From: Bacteroidales bacterium
Lineage (GTDB): Bacteria > Bacteroidota > Bacteroidia > Bacteroidales > FEN-979
Assembly: GCA_016926765.1 (NCBI GenBank)
Contig: JAFGNY010000065.1
Location: 1-7,266, forward strand
Reading direction: 5' to 3'
DNA: 7,266 bases
The stretch's first letter is position 1, and each line of letters opens with the position of its first letter. Below the pieces are notes generated by a model. The model saw nothing but the letters and a program-made list of their open reading frames with translations, was not told the DNA's origin and did no database searches. Positions 5,054 through 7,266 of the stretch are shown here, piece by piece. A program made the position numbers and the translations under genes.

Positions 5054-7266
5054 ATGAGGGTTCTTCTGCTACTAAGTTTTCTGTTTTTGCTTTCTCTCCA
5101 CGGAGCCTCCCAGGTCATTCGAAAAACTGTTACAGCTCTTCTCACAACAGAATCTATTAAAATAGATGGGATCCCGGATGAAGCAGTATGGAGCACTGCT
5201 CCTGCTGCAGAGCACTTTATCCAGCAACGACCCTATAACGGGGCTCCGGCTTCCCTGCCAACGAAAGTCAGATTCCTTTTTGACAATTCAGGCTTATACA
5301 TTGCCGCATGGATGTATGACCCCTCTCCTGACAGTATCCTGAAGCAGCTCGGATTAAGGGATTCCGATAACCTGAATGCAGATTATTTCACCATCATAAT
5401 CAGCCCGTTTGACGATGGGATAAATGCATTCGCTTTCCGTGTTTATGCCTCAGATGTGCAAACCGACTATAAAATCTCCTCCGAGTCGGACTTTAATACA
5501 GATGTAAGTTGGGATGCCGTTTGGCAAAGTGATGTGAAAATAATTGATTCGGGTTGGATCGTTGAGATGAAGATTCCATTTTCTGCTCTCAGATTTGCCA
5601 ACACCGAGATTCAGACTTGGGGAATGAACTGCCAGCGCGACATCCGGAGAAGCAGGGAACTCTCATCATGGAATTTTATTGATGCCAAGGTTCAGGGTAC
5701 GGTGAACCAGTCTGGACTTCTGTTTGGAATCAAGGGAGTGAAGCCTCCCCTCCGACTCTCCTTAACTCCTTATCTTTCAGGCTATGTGGAAAAAAATCCG
5801 GAAAATAAAGATTGGCAATTATCCTATAACTACGGAGCCGATTTAAAATATGGTATCAACCAGAGCTTTACGCTCGACATGACTCTGATCCCTGATTTTG
5901 GTCAGGTACCATCGGATGACAAGGTTTACAACTTCTCCCCCTTTGAGATCTGGTATTCCGAAAAACGACAATTCTTCACTGAAGGAACCGAATTGTTTGA
6001 TAAAGGGGGTATATTCTATTCCCGACGGGTCGGAAGCCTTCCCGAAGACTACAGTGCCGTATACAACGAACTGGACAGCAATGAGATTGTCACTGACAAC
6101 CCCATGCAGACCCGGCTGATCAATGCGACAAAAATCTCAGGACGGACCAATAAAGGTCTTGGGATTGGTATTTTTAATGGCATGTCGGCAAACACGTGGG
6201 CTACCGTGCAAGACACGCTTACCGGGGAGAACCGGCGAATACTCACCCAGGGATTCACCAACTATAACATGTTTGTCTTTGACCAGGCCCTTAAAAACAA
6301 CTCCTACTTCTCTGTGTTGAATACAAACCTGTACCGTACCGACATCGGTTACTGTGCCGATGTGTCGGGGATCGATTTTAAATTTGCCAACAGAAAATAT
6401 ACATACTCTGTTGCCGGAAATCTCTTCGTCAGCCAGAAATACCAGTCAGGTAAAACACCGGAATTCGGATTCGCCGCCCACTGGTGGACAGGTAAGATCA
6501 GCGGGAATCTCCAATTTGTCTACTATCAGGTGGTTGAAAACGATACCTATGACCCGAACGATATGGGGTATAACCAGCAAAATAACCGGTTCGAAAATGG
6601 AATCTATCTGGAATATAATATTTATGAGCCTTTCTGGAAAGTACTTGAATGGTATAATAGTTTTGAAATAAAGTACTCCACCCTTTACGATGGCCTGAAC
6701 TATACTTCCCTTCTCATTGAAGGGGAAACCAGCACAACAACACGGAAATATCTGACGCTCGGGGGGTCATTTGAAATCAAGCCGGATGGATACGATTACT
6801 ATGAACCGAGGGTTGACGGTTGGAAATACTGCACACCTGGGTATGCTGCTTTCGGATTCTTTTCTTCGTCTGATTACCGGAAAAAACTGGCTCTGGATAC
6901 GAGGCTGACGCTGGCCTACTCATCAAGATACCTGACGTCGTATTATGAATTTCAACTGAAGCCAAGGTTTCGACCGACCAACCGGCTCTTGTTTATCTAT
7001 TCGTTTTATATGGAGCATATAAACAACGATGCCGGGTATATCATGGACTCACTGGATAACTCGGGAACCCAGGTGATCCTTTTCGGCCGCAGGGATGTGC
7101 AGACCATCACAAATATCCTGGAAGCAAACTACATGGTCAGAAGTAACATGAGCCTGAACCTCAGATTGCGTCATTACTGGGTATGGGCGCATTATCTCTC
7201 CTTTTTTCAACTCAGAAAAGACGGCTTCCTGGATCCCACAGCTTATTCCGGAAATCAGGATATAGA
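5054..7266 (+). CDS. Secreted/outer-membrane DUF5916 protein with N-terminal CBM9-like domain (partial, 3' end outside window)
   Basis: The frame is open from ATG 5054 to the window edge without a stop, giving 737 residues; family members are commonly about 750-900, so most of the protein is present. Residues 1-19 are a signal peptide (MR, then a Leu-rich core, then HGAS) with probable cleavage before Q20, usual in Bacteroidota. Residues about 30-215 resemble the CBM9/DOMON-like fold: IKIDGIPDEAVWSTAP (35-50), LYIAAWMYDPSP (81-92), an AFAFRV strand (125-130) and GWIVEMKIPFSALRF (167-181). The DUF5916 core follows, with its hallmark stretch IPDFGQV (279-285), SEKRQFFTEG (302-311) and FYSRRVG (321-327). 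The rest is rich in alternating aromatic and polar residues, as expected for beta strands of an outer-membrane barrel. The family's function is unknown to me; glycan binding is suggested only by fold. It probably has its own promoter (5041-5048). Confidence 0.88.
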   Translation, partial: MRVLLLLSFLFLLSLHGASQVIRKTVTALLTTESIKIDGIPDEAVWSTAPAAEHFIQQRPYNGAPASLPTKVRFLFDNSGLYIAAWMYDPSPDSILKQLGLRDSDNLNADYFTIIISPFDDGINAFAFRVYASDVQTDYKISSESDFNTDVSWDAVWQSDVKIIDSGWIVEMKIPFSALRFANTEIQTWGMNCQRDIRRSRELSSWNFIDAKVQGTVNQSGLLFGIKGVKPPLRLSLTPYLSGYVEKNPENKDWQLSYNYGADLKYGINQSFTLDMTLIPDFGQVPSDDKVYNFSPFEIWYSEKRQFFTEGTELFDKGGIFYSRRVGSLPEDYSAVYNELDSNEIVTDNPMQTRLINATKISGRTNKGLGIGIFNGMSANTWATVQDTLTGENRRILTQGFTNYNMFVFDQALKNNSYFSVLNTNLYRTDIGYCADVSGIDFKFANRKYTYSVAGNLFVSQKYQSGKTPEFGFAAHWWTGKISGNLQFVYYQVVENDTYDPNDMGYNQQNNRFENGIYLEYNIYEPFWKVLEWYNSFEIKYSTLYDGLNYTSLLIEGETSTTTRKYLTLGGSFEIKPDGYDYYEPRVDGWKYCTPGYAAFGFFSSSDYRKKLALDTRLTLAYSSRYLTSYYEFQLKPRFRPTNRLLFIYSFYMEHINNDAGYIMDSLDNSGTQVILFGRRDVQTITNILEANYMVRSNMSLNLRLRHYWVWAHYLSFFQLRKDGFLDPTAYSGNQDI

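Noticed and set aside
5898..6671. Three open frames in another plus-strand frame (5898-6119, 6123-6320, 6354-6671)
   Set aside because: They lie within the continuous DUF5916 reading frame, which shows family motifs throughout; they have no recognisable content of their own.

Overview
The window most resembles chromosomal DNA of a Bacteroidota bacterium, probably Bacteroidales-like. Four things suggest this. The gene starts lack Shine-Dalgarno sequences. TAnnTTTG-type -7 promoter elements lie directly next to start codons. The Lgt protein is the long lineage-specific form with the GRIGCQLSGDG signature. The last gene is a DUF5916/CBM9-like protein with a signal peptide cut before Gln, typical of this phylum. 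No mobile element, CRISPR array, rRNA or tRNA is visible.

Layout: positions 1-27 on the minus strand are the first nine codons of a divergent gene (MKLAVVALG, possibly carbamate kinase). All remaining genes are on the plus strand: an EamA/DMT-family transporter (98-976); mtaB, the tRNA t6A37 methylthiotransferase (998-2353); lgt, prolipoprotein diacylglyceryl transferase (2422-3588); an inositol-monophosphatase-family phosphatase with a GTG start (3675-4460); a MacroD-type macrodomain ADP-ribose hydrolase (4471-4980); and the first 737 codons of a secreted or outer-membrane DUF5916 protein (5054 to the window end, no stop reached).

The genes do not form one obvious pathway. They cover housekeeping functions: tRNA modification, lipoprotein maturation, phosphate-ester turnover, ADP-ribose signalling, export and the cell envelope. 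The phosphatase and macrodomain genes are only 10 bp apart and are probably co-transcribed. Short perfect or near-perfect promoter elements before mtaB, the divergent gene and perhaps the DUF5916 gene suggest several transcription starts, some giving leaderless or nearly leaderless mRNAs.

The least ordinary signal is a set of short tandem repeats, mostly with a 7-nt period and some 8 nt. They fill the three longer gaps between plus-strand genes (2354-2421, 3589-3674, 4981-5053), and similar units occur inside mtaB, where they encode an extra linker between its two catalytic domains. They resemble in style the short tandemly repeated repetitive sequences known from cyanobacteria. I saw no convincing new defence or biosynthetic system.
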